Program-made: the position numbers and the translations under genes
Part shown: positions 17,934 through 26,631 of the stretch, piece after piece
Numbering within the stretch: the stretch's first letter is position 1
Layout: each line of letters starts with the position of its first letter
Origin: Aequorivita aurantiaca
GTDB lineage: Bacteria; Bacteroidota; Bacteroidia; Flavobacteriales; Flavobacteriaceae
NCBI RefSeq assembly: GCF_030410135.1
Contig: NZ_JAUGQQ010000002.1
Coordinates: 462,204 to 526,203 of the forward strand
Direction of reading: 5' to 3'
Length of the DNA stretch: 64,000 nucleotides
Notes under the pieces: generated by a model
What the model was told of the DNA's origin: nothing
The model's input: only the letters and a program-made list of their open reading frames with translations
The model's database searches: none

Positions 17934-18650
17934 ATGTTTTCACCCACTAATCTGGAAAATAGCCTGCTCAAATATCGCCAAAGACGCATAGGGGAAGCGT
18001 CCATAATGCAGGAAGTGCGGCACATATTTTCCGAAAATGAAAAGCAACGGAAAGAAATACTTTCCACGTTGGAATCGCCTTCCCCAGAAATTGAAAACCA
18101 TTTTAATTTTGATTTGTTGCAAAGCTCCCATATTTTTCACATTAGTGATATCGAGAGGCTTTGCATAGATTATCGCCTCCGTTTTCTCGATTCGCATTAT
18201 TTTAAGGGAACCTTTCCCGAGGAGGCCATAACCGCAATTCGAAATTTGGAAAACAACCACAAATTAACCCTAAGAAATTTTAAGATAATTGCCCCGGCCA
18301 AATTACTGAAACTTGAAAACGCCGATGATCCCTTGCTTTTTGCTCCAATGGGCAATGGTTATTTCTATTTAATACATAAATGGGGAAATGACCTCCACCC
18401 TTTCCGCAAGTTACTTATGTGGCCCTACAAAAGTTTTGATAATTTAGTTTTTACGGTTTTTATTATAAGCATTCTTTTAACTGCCCTTGCACCGATGTAT
18501 TGGTTTTCTGACAATCCGGGTATTGCGGAATATTTGTTTTTAGGAATTTTCATATTTAAGGCCATAGCGGGATTGGTACTTTTTTATGGCTTTGCGAAGG
18601 GTAAGAATTTTAATGGAGCCATTTGGAATAGTAAGTTTTATAATGCCTAA
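17934..18650 (+). CDS. Conserved hypothetical membrane protein
   Basis: A 238-residue protein not recognised by family. The first 165 residues are soluble and charged, with a leading coil-like part (about 1-50) and the phrase LLFAPMGNGYFYLIHKWGNDL just before the membrane part. Two hydrophobic helices follow (about 170-190 and 200-222). The last residues are NSKFYNA. No signal peptide is present, so the N-terminal part is probably cytoplasmic. It stands alone between the divergent fasciclin genes and a terminator. The layout is typical of flavobacterial proteins of unknown function. Confidence 0.75.
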   Translation: MFSPTNLENSLLKYRQRRIGEASIMQEVRHIFSENEKQRKEILSTLESPSPEIENHFNFDLLQSSHIFHISDIERLCIDYRLRFLDSHYFKGTFPEEAITAIRNLENNHKLTLRNFKIIAPAKLLKLENADDPLLFAPMGNGYFYLIHKWGNDLHPFRKLLMWPYKSFDNLVFTVFIISILLTALAPMYWFSDNPGIAEYLFLGIFIFKAIAGLVLFYGFAKGKNFNGAIWNSKFYNA

Positions 18651-18680
18651 TAGCATTTTTAAATAAACATCCACTTTCAG

Positions 18681-18712
18681 AAAACCATCCTCATTTCGGG
18701 GATGGTTTTTTA
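18681..18712 (+). terminator. Rho-independent terminator
   Basis: Stem AAAACCATCC/GGATGGTTTT with a T run, 30 bp after the membrane protein stop. Confidence 0.85.
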
Positions 18713-18815
18713 TTTATACAATAACTCATTTTTATGAAATCTTTCACAACCGCCTTAAGGTTGAAGTCGGAAATAAGTTAGTATTTTAGTGATTCAATCA
18801 TTTAAAACTAAAACC

Positions 18816-19058
18816 ATGTCAGATAACACAGAAGAAACAGTTCGAATATATACCGGCTCCGATATGATTGCCACTGGATTAGTAGTTAGATTGGAGGAAG
18901 CGGGCATTACCCCAATACTTCGCGACGACGAGCAGAGTGGTGTTATGTTTGGCGCTGGTAGTAAATTTGACGATCAGGTGCGTGTATTTGTTCGCGAAGA
19001 CGAATTGGCAATTGCGCAGCCCATAGTTGATGCGTATCTAATTGAAATAGGAGAATAA
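18816..19058 (+). CDS. DUF2007 domain protein
   Basis: An 80-residue protein starting at the ATG at 18816 (MSDNTEETVRIYTG); the alternative upstream start adds nine residues without support. It is a single DUF2007 (putative signal-transducing) domain: VRIYTGSDMIATGLVVRLEE, then a short acidic loop, then VRVFVREDELAIAQPIVD. The domain is a small ferredoxin-like fold proposed, not shown, to act in signalling. A tandem paralogue follows 4 bp after its stop. Confidence 0.85.
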   Translation: MSDNTEETVRIYTGSDMIATGLVVRLEEAGITPILRDDEQSGVMFGAGSKFDDQVRVFVREDELAIAQPIVDAYLIEIGE

Positions 19059-19062
19059 TAAA

Positions 19063-19296
19063 ATGTCTGAAACTTCACGGATATACACGGGCCCAACATT
19101 AATTGCAAAAGGTTTGGTTGCGCGTTTGAATGAAATAGGCATAAGCCCAATTGAAAGGAACGATCACGACAGCAGTCTGCGCGCCGGGTTTGCGATGAGT
19201 ATTGCAAATCAAACCATGATTTTCATCAGAAATGATGAATTGCAAAAAGCACAACCAATTATTGATGAATTTTTAGAAGAAATAGGCGACCAATAA
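19063..19296 (+). CDS. DUF2007 domain protein (tandem paralogue)
   Basis: A 77-residue DUF2007 protein that keeps the same skeleton as its neighbour: RIYTGPTLIAKGLVARLNE, a loop, MIFIRNDELQKAQPIIDEF. It starts 4 bp after the preceding stop, so the two are translationally close and may form a heterodimer or give dosage. The terminator hairpin at 19284-19315 begins inside its last codons. Confidence 0.85.
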   Translation: MSETSRIYTGPTLIAKGLVARLNEIGISPIERNDHDSSLRAGFAMSIANQTMIFIRNDELQKAQPIIDEFLEEIGDQ

Positions 19297-19312
19297 ATTT
19301 GATCGCCTTTTT

Positions 19313-19315
<3 letters not shown>
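19284..19315. terminator. Bidirectional terminator overlapping two gene ends
   Basis: Stem AGGCGA/TCGCCT followed by seven T on the plus strand. It overlaps the last codons of the second DUF2007 gene and reaches the stop of the converging ABC-F gene. Confidence 0.75.
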
Positions 19316-20944
<1,629 letters not shown>

Positions 20945-20956
20945 TTAAATTTTGCG

Positions 20957-20964
20957 CAAAAGTA
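20957..20964 (-). promoter_or_regulatory. -7 box TACTTTTG of ABC-F gene
   Basis: A TAnnTTTG match on the minus strand, ending 19 bp before the ATG at 20938. Confidence 0.55.
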
Positions 20965-21048
20965 GCTATTTATGTGAGACCCCGAAAACATTAACGTTTG
21001 AAAAATCCTTTTAACCATCATTTAACAAAATAGGGCTCAGGCCTCGGC

Positions 21049-21056
21049 TACATTTG
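21049..21056 (+). promoter_or_regulatory. -7 box TACATTTG
   Basis: A perfect TAnnTTTG element 27 bp before the TTG start of the thioredoxin-fold lipoprotein gene. Confidence 0.6.
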
Positions 21057-21082
21057 TCTGTTAATTTAAATGGTAGGTCGAT

Positions 21083-22471
21083 TTGATTAAAAATATACTT
21101 CTTCTATTTTTTATTTCCGCGCTATTTTCTTGTAAGGACAAGACTGTGGAGGATATGAAAACAACCTACATTGCTGGCCAAATAATAAATCCGAGGGTTG
21201 ATTATATTGTTTTTTCCAAGGGAAATCAAACTTTGGACACGGTAAAATTGGATAGGAATAACTTTTTCCACTACCAAACTGACAAAATTAAAGCTGGCCT
21301 CTATTTCCTAAAGCACGGCGAATCCCAAATTTTCTTTATTGAACCGGGCGATAGTTTATTGATTCACCTAAACACGATTGATTTTGACGAATCCCTTGCC
21401 TACTCCGGTCGAGGCGGGGAACAAAATAATTTGTTGATCGATCTATATCTGCGCAACGAGAATGAGAATTTGAATTTGCAAAAATGGTACACCCTATCCT
21501 CCTCTGAATTTGAGCATAAAATTGATTCGTTAAAAAAACGGAAAATCAATTTATACGAAGAATATATTAACACAAATGAAGTTGCCGAAGGCTTCAAAAA
21601 AGTGGCGCGTTCCAGCATAGATTATGATTATTATTCTAAGAAAGAAATGTATGCCGCAGCAAACCGAAGGAATATTGAAAATTTTGACGATAGTTATTTT
21701 GACTATCGGAAGCAGATTGATTTTGATCAAAATGAACTGAAGTATTATTACCCATACTATCGTTTTATGAACCGGTTTTTTGAAAATTTGGTATGTTCCA
21801 AGCTAGTCAACCAAAAGCCCATAGATCGAAATTCATTTGAATACAACTACCAAAAAATCAAGATGATTGATAGTGTGGTTACCTCAGATTCTCTTAAAAA
21901 CAGTTTGCTGCGCCAGAATGCAATGGTGTATTTATTGAATGCAAAAAATGCCGAAGAGGAAACGAAGTACTTCGAAATTTATTCGAAAATAAATACCGAC
22001 AAAAAAAATCTGGAAGAAATTCGTAAGCTATATGAGGCATCCATAAAATTGACCGCCGGCAATCAAATTCCGAGTTTGGCATTGGTAAATACCGATAATG
22101 TGGTGAAGGAATTACAGGAAATTATCAACGCGCCCACTGTTATTTATTTTTGGACGGGTCATTCGGCGGCACTTTATAAAAATATCCACAGCCGTGCGGC
22201 AGAGTTAAAATCTAAATATCCCGAATATGATTTCATTGCCATTAATACCGATACCCACTTTAAAAATTGGCGTGAAACCGTTAGAAAATTGAATTATAAC
22301 AAAGAAACCGAATATCAGCTAGAAAATTTGGCCGATGCTGAAAAGAAATTGGTTCTGAATGCGATGAGCAAAGTTATTATTGTTGATAAAAACGGAATCA
22401 TATTAGAAGGAAAGACTAACATGTTCAATTCAAATTTTGAAGAATTACTGCTAGGTTTTTTGAATAGATAG
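21083..22471 (+). CDS. Thioredoxin-fold lipoprotein lacking CXXC
   Basis: A 462-residue protein starting at TTG; an ATG just upstream is closed by a stop. The lipobox ends at Cys17 (LFSC). The N-terminal domain (about 28-125) looks like the DUF4369 domain of Bacteroidota TlpA-type proteins (AGQIINPRVDYIVFSKGN...PGDSLLIHL). A helical middle follows, then a thioredoxin-like fold from about 345. At the place where TlpA proteins have WCxxC this one has Trp357-Thr-Gly-His-Ser, with no cysteine, while the later cis-Pro region is MSKVIIVDKNGII. It therefore probably cannot do disulphide chemistry and may bind or scaffold instead. Periplasm-facing, membrane anchored. Confidence 0.85.
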   Translation: MIKNILLLFFISALFSCKDKTVEDMKTTYIAGQIINPRVDYIVFSKGNQTLDTVKLDRNNFFHYQTDKIKAGLYFLKHGESQIFFIEPGDSLLIHLNTIDFDESLAYSGRGGEQNNLLIDLYLRNENENLNLQKWYTLSSSEFEHKIDSLKKRKINLYEEYINTNEVAEGFKKVARSSIDYDYYSKKEMYAAANRRNIENFDDSYFDYRKQIDFDQNELKYYYPYYRFMNRFFENLVCSKLVNQKPIDRNSFEYNYQKIKMIDSVVTSDSLKNSLLRQNAMVYLLNAKNAEEETKYFEIYSKINTDKKNLEEIRKLYEASIKLTAGNQIPSLALVNTDNVVKELQEIINAPTVIYFWTGHSAALYKNIHSRAAELKSKYPEYDFIAINTDTHFKNWRETVRKLNYNKETEYQLENLADAEKKLVLNAMSKVIIVDKNGIILEGKTNMFNSNFEELLLGFLNR

Positions 22472-22476
22472 TTTCT

Positions 22477-22501
22477 GGAAATTTGGCATTCCGAAATTTC
22501 C
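22477..22501. other. 8-bp inverted repeat between converging genes
   Basis: GGAAATTT and AAATTTCC, 9 bp apart, lie between the lipoprotein gene and the transaldolase gene. There is no T run next to it, so terminator function is weakly supported. Confidence 0.4.
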
Positions 22502-22554
22502 TAAATGGAGAATTAACGGAATTCCCTCTGATGCTTTACTTTTTTTCCGGCTAT

Positions 22555-23208
22555 TTAATTTCCCTTTTTATAATCATCCAAAAATTGTTTTAAGCCAATA
22601 TCCGTCAAGGGATGTTTTAACAAACCTTCAATTGAAGACAGTGGGCCAGTCATAACATCAGCGCCTATTTTGGCACAATTTATAACATGCATCGTGTGGC
22701 GAACCGATGCGGCGAGAATTTTGGTTTCGAAACCATAGTTATCATAAATCAATCGAATATCTGAAATTAGCTCCAATCCATCGGTAGAGATATCATCCAG
22801 TCTTCCAATGAAGGGCGAAACATATGTGGCACCTGCCTTTGCCGCCAGTAAGGCCTGTCCGGCGGAAAATACCAAAGTGCAATTGGTTCGGATGCCGTGA
22901 TCCGTAAAATATTTTATTGCTTTAACGCCTTCTTTCGTCATAGGCACCTTTACAACAATTTGTGGATGAAGTTCAGCCAACTCCTCACCTTCTTTTATCA
23001 TACCTTCAAAGTCCGTTGCAATTACTTCTGCGGAAACATCGCCATCTACAATATTGCAGATATCCACGTAATGCTTCAAAATGTTGTTCTTGCCTTTTAT
23101 TCCTTCCTTCGCCATTAACGAAGGATTGGTAGTTACGCCGTCAAGTACGCCCAAATCTTGGGCTTCGCGAATTTGTTCAAGGTTTGCAGTATCTATAAAG
23201 AATTTCAT
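22555..23208 (-). CDS. fsa: Small transaldolase / fructose-6-phosphate aldolase family
   Basis: A 217-residue class I aldolase of the short transaldolase (TalC/FSA) family. It starts at the ATG at 23208 ([13 protein letters not shown]), the canonical N-terminus; an upstream start adds 11 residues with no match. Motifs: [13 protein letters not shown], the Schiff-base lysine Lys87 in VVKVPMT, and [20 protein letters not shown]. It is cytoplasmic and either exchanges dihydroxyacetone units in the pentose phosphate pathway (transaldolase) or cleaves fructose 6-phosphate; sequence alone does not separate these. It is transcribed leftward after the CHAT module, but has its own promoter box at 23239-23246. 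Confidence 0.93.
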   Translation of the reverse strand: MKFFIDTANLEQIREAQDLGVLDGVTTNPSLMAKEGIKGKNNILKHYVDICNIVDGDVSAEVIATDFEGMIKEGEELAELHPQIVVKVPMTKEGVKAIKYFTDHGIRTNCTLVFSAGQALLAAKAGATYVSPFIGRLDDISTDGLELISDIRLIYDNYGFETKILAASVRHTMHVINCAKIGADVMTGPLSSIEGLLKHPLTDIGLKQFLDDYKKGN

Positions 23209-23238
23209 AGTAAAGATTTTTTTATTTCCTATTCCCTG

Positions 23239-23246
23239 CAAAAATA
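23239..23246 (-). promoter_or_regulatory. -7 box TATTTTTG of transaldolase gene
   Basis: TAnnTTTG on the minus strand, 31 bp before the ATG at 23208. Confidence 0.55.
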
Positions 23247-23312
23247 GGGAAGAAACTTACTACGAAATAAGGTTGTTGAAAAAGATTGATAAGTAAAAAA
23301 AGATAGGCTCTT

Positions 23313-24596
23313 TTATAAAAGTATCGGCAAACTGCTACCGGAACACCCTTCAAGTTCTATTGCGTTCACACCTAAAGCAAAGGCTGTTTCAATTGTTCTT
23401 CCTGCGCCTATTCCTTTATAAAACCCTACGCTGAAAGCAATAGCAGCATCATCCGGCATTGCTTTTGTCATTCCAACAACATATGGAACATGGTTTTTGA
23501 TGGCTATTGCCTGATTACTGGAATAGCACGCGTTTAAAACCACGCAAGCAATATTGCCAGCCAGAATTTTGAAGATATTGGCCAAAGCACTGGTAGCTAC
23601 ATTTTTCGGTTTGCCATCTTCCCCCTCCAGCACAATTCCATCAATAAGGCCGTGGCCGGAAAAATGAACAAAATCCGGATTGTGGTCCAATAAAACCTGT
23701 TGTAATTCCGCAGGCGACAATGCCCATTTTTGAACAAGTTCGAAAGTATTTCGTAATTGGGCCAATTGCAATTGTTTGTCAATTTGGCTTATTTCCTTAT
23801 CCAGCCTTAAGCGGTTGGAATCCATCGGGTTTGCGGAAAGAAATAGAATTTTAGTTTTCTTGGTTTCCAAATAATTACTGATTTCATAATTGTTGCGGTT
23901 TATCCATGAATAGGCACCTTCCACAGAAACCCCGTTTGGGAATAGTTTGATGTATTCTCGAAAAGCGTTACTCGAATCTTCAAATTTCCCCAGTTTATTA
24001 AGAGTAAAACCACGCTGGAAATAAGCCGAAGACAGAAAAAAACATTTTTGGTTTTTGTATTTGGCGATATAATTTTCTGTTCCCATTAAAATTCTTTTGT
24101 ATAAGTCAAGATCTGCACGCGAAGGTTTTTCGTTGTTTGAAATACTTCCGTATAATTCATCCACAGCTAACCAATCATCTTTTTCTTCCCTTGGCACCAA
24201 TATTACTTCTTGGTTAATTTCAATGGGAAAAAGCTGCATAAATTCAGCATTGCGACCCAATCGATTAAGTTTCACAGGAAGATATTTATCAAAATATTTT
24301 TGAAAAGCAAAACTTCTAAATTTTGTGATACAGTAATTCGGAAAAACCTCCACAACATATAGCAGATTATCGTCATCCTCGGTTTTTTCACCAAAAATAT
24401 TCCCGTTAACATCCATCAATGGAGTTTTATATACAGTGCTAAGAAAATCGCCCGCTACCAAATTCATTTCCGTACCGGCATCTATATATATTTCAGAATT
24501 GTAACAGGCGTTTTCAACCCAATCGCGAAAAATGTAGTTATGTTCATAGAAATTTCGATTTTCGAACGGAGAGATATCAAGTTTAAGTACTTTCAT
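23313..24596 (-). CDS. CHAT-domain caspase-like protease
   Basis: A 427-residue protein with no signal peptide. Residues 249-427 form a CHAT domain, a cysteine protease fold of the caspase/gingipain clan: the entry strand ILFLSANP, the helix phrase RLDKEISQIDKQL, the catalytic His315 in HFSGHG and the catalytic Cys357 in LNACYS. Both catalytic residues are present, so it should be active. Residues 1-170 are unrecognised and beta-rich. Residues 180-220 look like one or two TPR-like helical hairpins (AYFQRGFTLNKLGKFEDSSN). CHAT proteases are known in prokaryotic conflict systems, where they cut a partner protein. It starts 11 bp after an unrecognised 253-residue gene, so that partner is the natural candidate substrate, sensor or regulator. 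Confidence 0.9.
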   Translation of the reverse strand: MKVLKLDISPFENRNFYEHNYIFRDWVENACYNSEIYIDAGTEMNLVAGDFLSTVYKTPLMDVNGNIFGEKTEDDDNLLYVVEVFPNYCITKFRSFAFQKYFDKYLPVKLNRLGRNAEFMQLFPIEINQEVILVPREEKDDWLAVDELYGSISNNEKPSRADLDLYKRILMGTENYIAKYKNQKCFFLSSAYFQRGFTLNKLGKFEDSSNAFREYIKLFPNGVSVEGAYSWINRNNYEISNYLETKKTKILFLSANPMDSNRLRLDKEISQIDKQLQLAQLRNTFELVQKWALSPAELQQVLLDHNPDFVHFSGHGLIDGIVLEGEDGKPKNVATSALANIFKILAGNIACVVLNACYSSNQAIAIKNHVPYVVGMTKAMPDDAAIAFSVGFYKGIGAGRTIETAFALGVNAIELEGCSGSSLPILL

Positions 24597-24607
24597 AAAC
24601 GCGCCAT

Positions 24608-25369
24608 TTATTCAATATCCAAATTTAGATTTTCGATAACCTCAATGTTTTGCTGGCTTTTCAGCACCTGCTCCTCTCGCGCCTTGTCCCGCACAATTAG
24701 CGTAAGACCTAAGGAGACTTTATCGTTTTTCATATCTTTTGGATGTTTGCCGAGGGCATCCAAATCTCCACTTATATCCGTAAAGCTTTGCTGCCAGGAT
24801 ATCATGGCTTTATCTTCCACCTTTCCCATGTATTTTCCGGCAATGTCCGCAAGCTTAGTGATACCGTCTACAACCTGCATTGCTGGATTTGTAATGGAAA
24901 GGGCATCTTTTATTTTGGACATCCAAGAATTATATTCTCCGTCTTTCCTAACTTCAGCAAGAATATTGCCCACATCCCTTAAATTTTCCTTGCTTTTAAT
25001 CACTGAAATCCAAACATGAATTTGTCCGGGCGTTTTTTGGGATTTCTTGGTTTTTTTGAAATAGAAAAGAGTTCTGTCCACGGGCAATTCCTCTCCATCA
25101 TCAACTTTTGGAAAACCCTTTAAGTCAATGGTTTGATGTCCTTCGTCAACATCACTTACCACAATTATTAATAAATAAAACTGGGCGAGTCCGGGAAAAG
25201 GAAAAATTTTGGGAGTGCCATTGTTGATTATCAATACTCGAGATAATCTGATTTCTACGCCCGAAAGTTCGTCGGAGCTTTTAATATCTCCACCCGATCG
25301 GGTAAGCGAATCACTTTTCAAGGAAAAAACATTGACTTGGGTGTCGTCTGGATTGAATTTGATACTCAT
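24608..25369 (-). CDS. Unrecognised partner protein of CHAT protease
   Basis: A 253-residue protein with no signal peptide or clear membrane helix; I do not recognise its family. Residues about 35-125 are rich in alternating strands (RLSRVLIINNG, FYLLIIVVSDVDEG, QIHVWISVIKS), suggesting a beta-sandwich. Residues about 125-190 are helical, with an amphipathic stretch (NPAMQVVDGITKLADIAGKY). A last strand (SLGLTLIVRD) is followed by a Glu/Gln-rich tail (231-253). It is the first gene of a two-gene unit with the CHAT protease, 11 bp apart, behind an inverted repeat at 25388-25410. A role as protease substrate/effector or as a sensor is inferred only from this linkage. Confidence 0.8.
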   Translation of the reverse strand: MSIKFNPDDTQVNVFSLKSDSLTRSGGDIKSSDELSGVEIRLSRVLIINNGTPKIFPFPGLAQFYLLIIVVSDVDEGHQTIDLKGFPKVDDGEELPVDRTLFYFKKTKKSQKTPGQIHVWISVIKSKENLRDVGNILAEVRKDGEYNSWMSKIKDALSITNPAMQVVDGITKLADIAGKYMGKVEDKAMISWQQSFTDISGDLDALGKHPKDMKNDKVSLGLTLIVRDKAREEQVLKSQQNIEVIENLNLDIE

Positions 25370-25387
25370 ACAAATTTAATTTGGTAT

Positions 25388-25410
25388 GTATAAATATATA
25401 GAATTTATAC
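25388..25410. promoter_or_regulatory. Operator-like inverted repeat of CHAT module
   Basis: Perfect 8-bp arms GTATAAAT/ATTTATAC with a 7-bp spacer. The left arm overlaps a near-consensus -7 box (TATATTTA read leftward, 25391-25398) and ends 19 bp before the ATG at 25369. The position suits a repressor or activator site. Confidence 0.5.
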
Positions 25411-25467
25411 AACTAAGTATCAATAGTTTCCCCCGAAGGTGACAGTTTTTTGTATAATTAGCAGCTG

Positions 25468-26274
25468 CTATTTCAACCCATAATGATTCAAAAGCATACG
25501 TTCATATACTTTATCCGGCAATACGCGTTTTAGCACAATGGAGAACTTTTGCAACGGCGATCCAACTTTATAATGTATTCTGGGATTCTCGGTTTCAATA
25601 ATTCGGTGCACTGCTTTAGCCATTTCTAAAGGATTGCCACCTTTTTCCACATGTTCGTTCATCATTTTTAGGGTGTTGCCATAATCCTTTTTATAGGGTG
25701 AGTTATTTAAAATTGGAGCATGGTAACGACCTGCTGCTATATTTGTGGCAAAATCGCCAGGGGCAATATTGGTCATTTTTATTCCAAATTGCATGGTTTC
25801 CATTCGCAGGGCCTCAATGGTTATTTCAAGGGCGGCCTTGCTGGCCGAATAAATACCGCGATATGGAAGGCCCATATATCCGGCAATGGAGGTAATGTTT
25901 AAAATATGTCCAAATCCCTGCTCGCGCATTTGTGGCAAAACGGCTTTTATAACATTAATGGGTCCGTAAAAATTGGTTTGAAAGGCATTCATGATTTCGC
26001 TTTCGGGAGTTTCTTCAATAGGTCCAGTAATACCAACCCCTGCGTTGTTGATAACTACATCAATCTTTTTTGCTTTACCGATAACTTCAGCAACAACGGC
26101 TTGAATGGATTCAGTTTGGTTCACGTCCATTTTTAAAAGCGGAAAAAAGGAGCCGGTTATTTTTTCAGGATTTCGGCTGGTTCCAAAAACTTGATAACCT
26201 TTTTTGGAAAGATATTCGCCCATGGCTTTTCCAATTCCGGAGGAACCGCCCGTAATGAGTACAGTTTTTGGCAT
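25468..26274 (-). CDS. Short-chain dehydrogenase/reductase
   Basis: A 268-residue classical SDR: the cofactor loop TGGSSGIGKAMG (about residue 7), NNAG in VVINNAGVGITGP, and the active-site motif with Tyr and Lys in YSASKAALE, preceded by the catalytic Ser region ITSIAGYMG. It is a cytoplasmic NAD(P)H-dependent oxidoreductase; the substrate cannot be told, and the C-terminal RVLPDKVYERMLL tail is like acyl- or lipid-acting members. It is transcribed leftward, away from the SRP RNA gene, and 98 bp separate it from the CHAT module, which has its own promoter features. Confidence 0.92.
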   Translation of the reverse strand: MPKTVLITGGSSGIGKAMGEYLSKKGYQVFGTSRNPEKITGSFFPLLKMDVNQTESIQAVVAEVIGKAKKIDVVINNAGVGITGPIEETPESEIMNAFQTNFYGPINVIKAVLPQMREQGFGHILNITSIAGYMGLPYRGIYSASKAALEITIEALRMETMQFGIKMTNIAPGDFATNIAAGRYHAPILNNSPYKKDYGNTLKMMNEHVEKGGNPLEMAKAVHRIIETENPRIHYKVGSPLQKFSIVLKRVLPDKVYERMLLNHYGLK

Positions 26275-26450
26275 AGAGGATTGTTGAATGGCAAAGGTGC
26301 GTTACTGTGGCGTGTTTTCCAAATAGTTTTTCGAAAAAGACGTGAGATGCAAGATCTAAAAAAGAAGACAATTAAAGATTTTTGTGGTTTCAGGAGCGTG
26401 ACTGTGGTAACTCTTGATACAAAAAAAGGAAAGTTTATTCCACAAAAAAT

Positions 26451-26544
26451 GGCAAGCTACCTACATCACACCGCTACGACCGTATACCCTTGCTGCGTTC
26501 CCGCCCTGGGGGATTCAACAGGAGCTGGTTGTGTAGGACTTGCC
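26451..26544 (-). ncRNA. ffs: Signal recognition particle RNA (small bacterial type)
   Basis: Read leftward, the segment has the conserved SRP core: the strand CAGGGCGGGAACGCAGCAAGGG with its GGAA tetraloop-like turn and asymmetric loop (shown here only as the region 26482-26508). The ends close by pairing: GGCAAGTCCTACACA at the 5' end with TGTGATGTAGG-TAGCTTGCC at the 3' end. The RNA binds Ffh and directs co-translational membrane targeting. A T run (26445-26450) directly after the 3' end serves as terminator, and a consensus -7 box lies just upstream. The ends are estimated from the helix and may be off by a few bases. Confidence 0.88.
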
Positions 26545-26548
26545 GTTG

Positions 26549-26556
26549 CAAATATA
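26549..26556 (-). promoter_or_regulatory. -7 box TATATTTG of SRP RNA gene
   Basis: TAnnTTTG on the minus strand, ending 5 bp before the predicted 5' end of the RNA. TTGC followed by an A run about 20 bp further upstream may be a weak -33 element. Confidence 0.7.
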
Positions 26557-26631
26557 GGGCTTTTTGAAGTTTTTGCAAGGGTTTTCACAATTCAATTTTA
26601 ATAAATATCTTGCGAAAAAATAATTTGAGGT

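Noticed and set aside
24608..25369. Bacterial gasdermin as the identity of the CHAT partner
   Set aside because: Size and linkage to a CHAT protease fit, but there is no lipidated cysteine near the N-terminus and no recognisable gasdermin sequence, so it is left unassigned pending structure comparison.
26191..26601. 136-codon plus-strand frame
   Set aside because: It runs antisense through the SDR start and across the SRP RNA; no signal, domain or start supports it.
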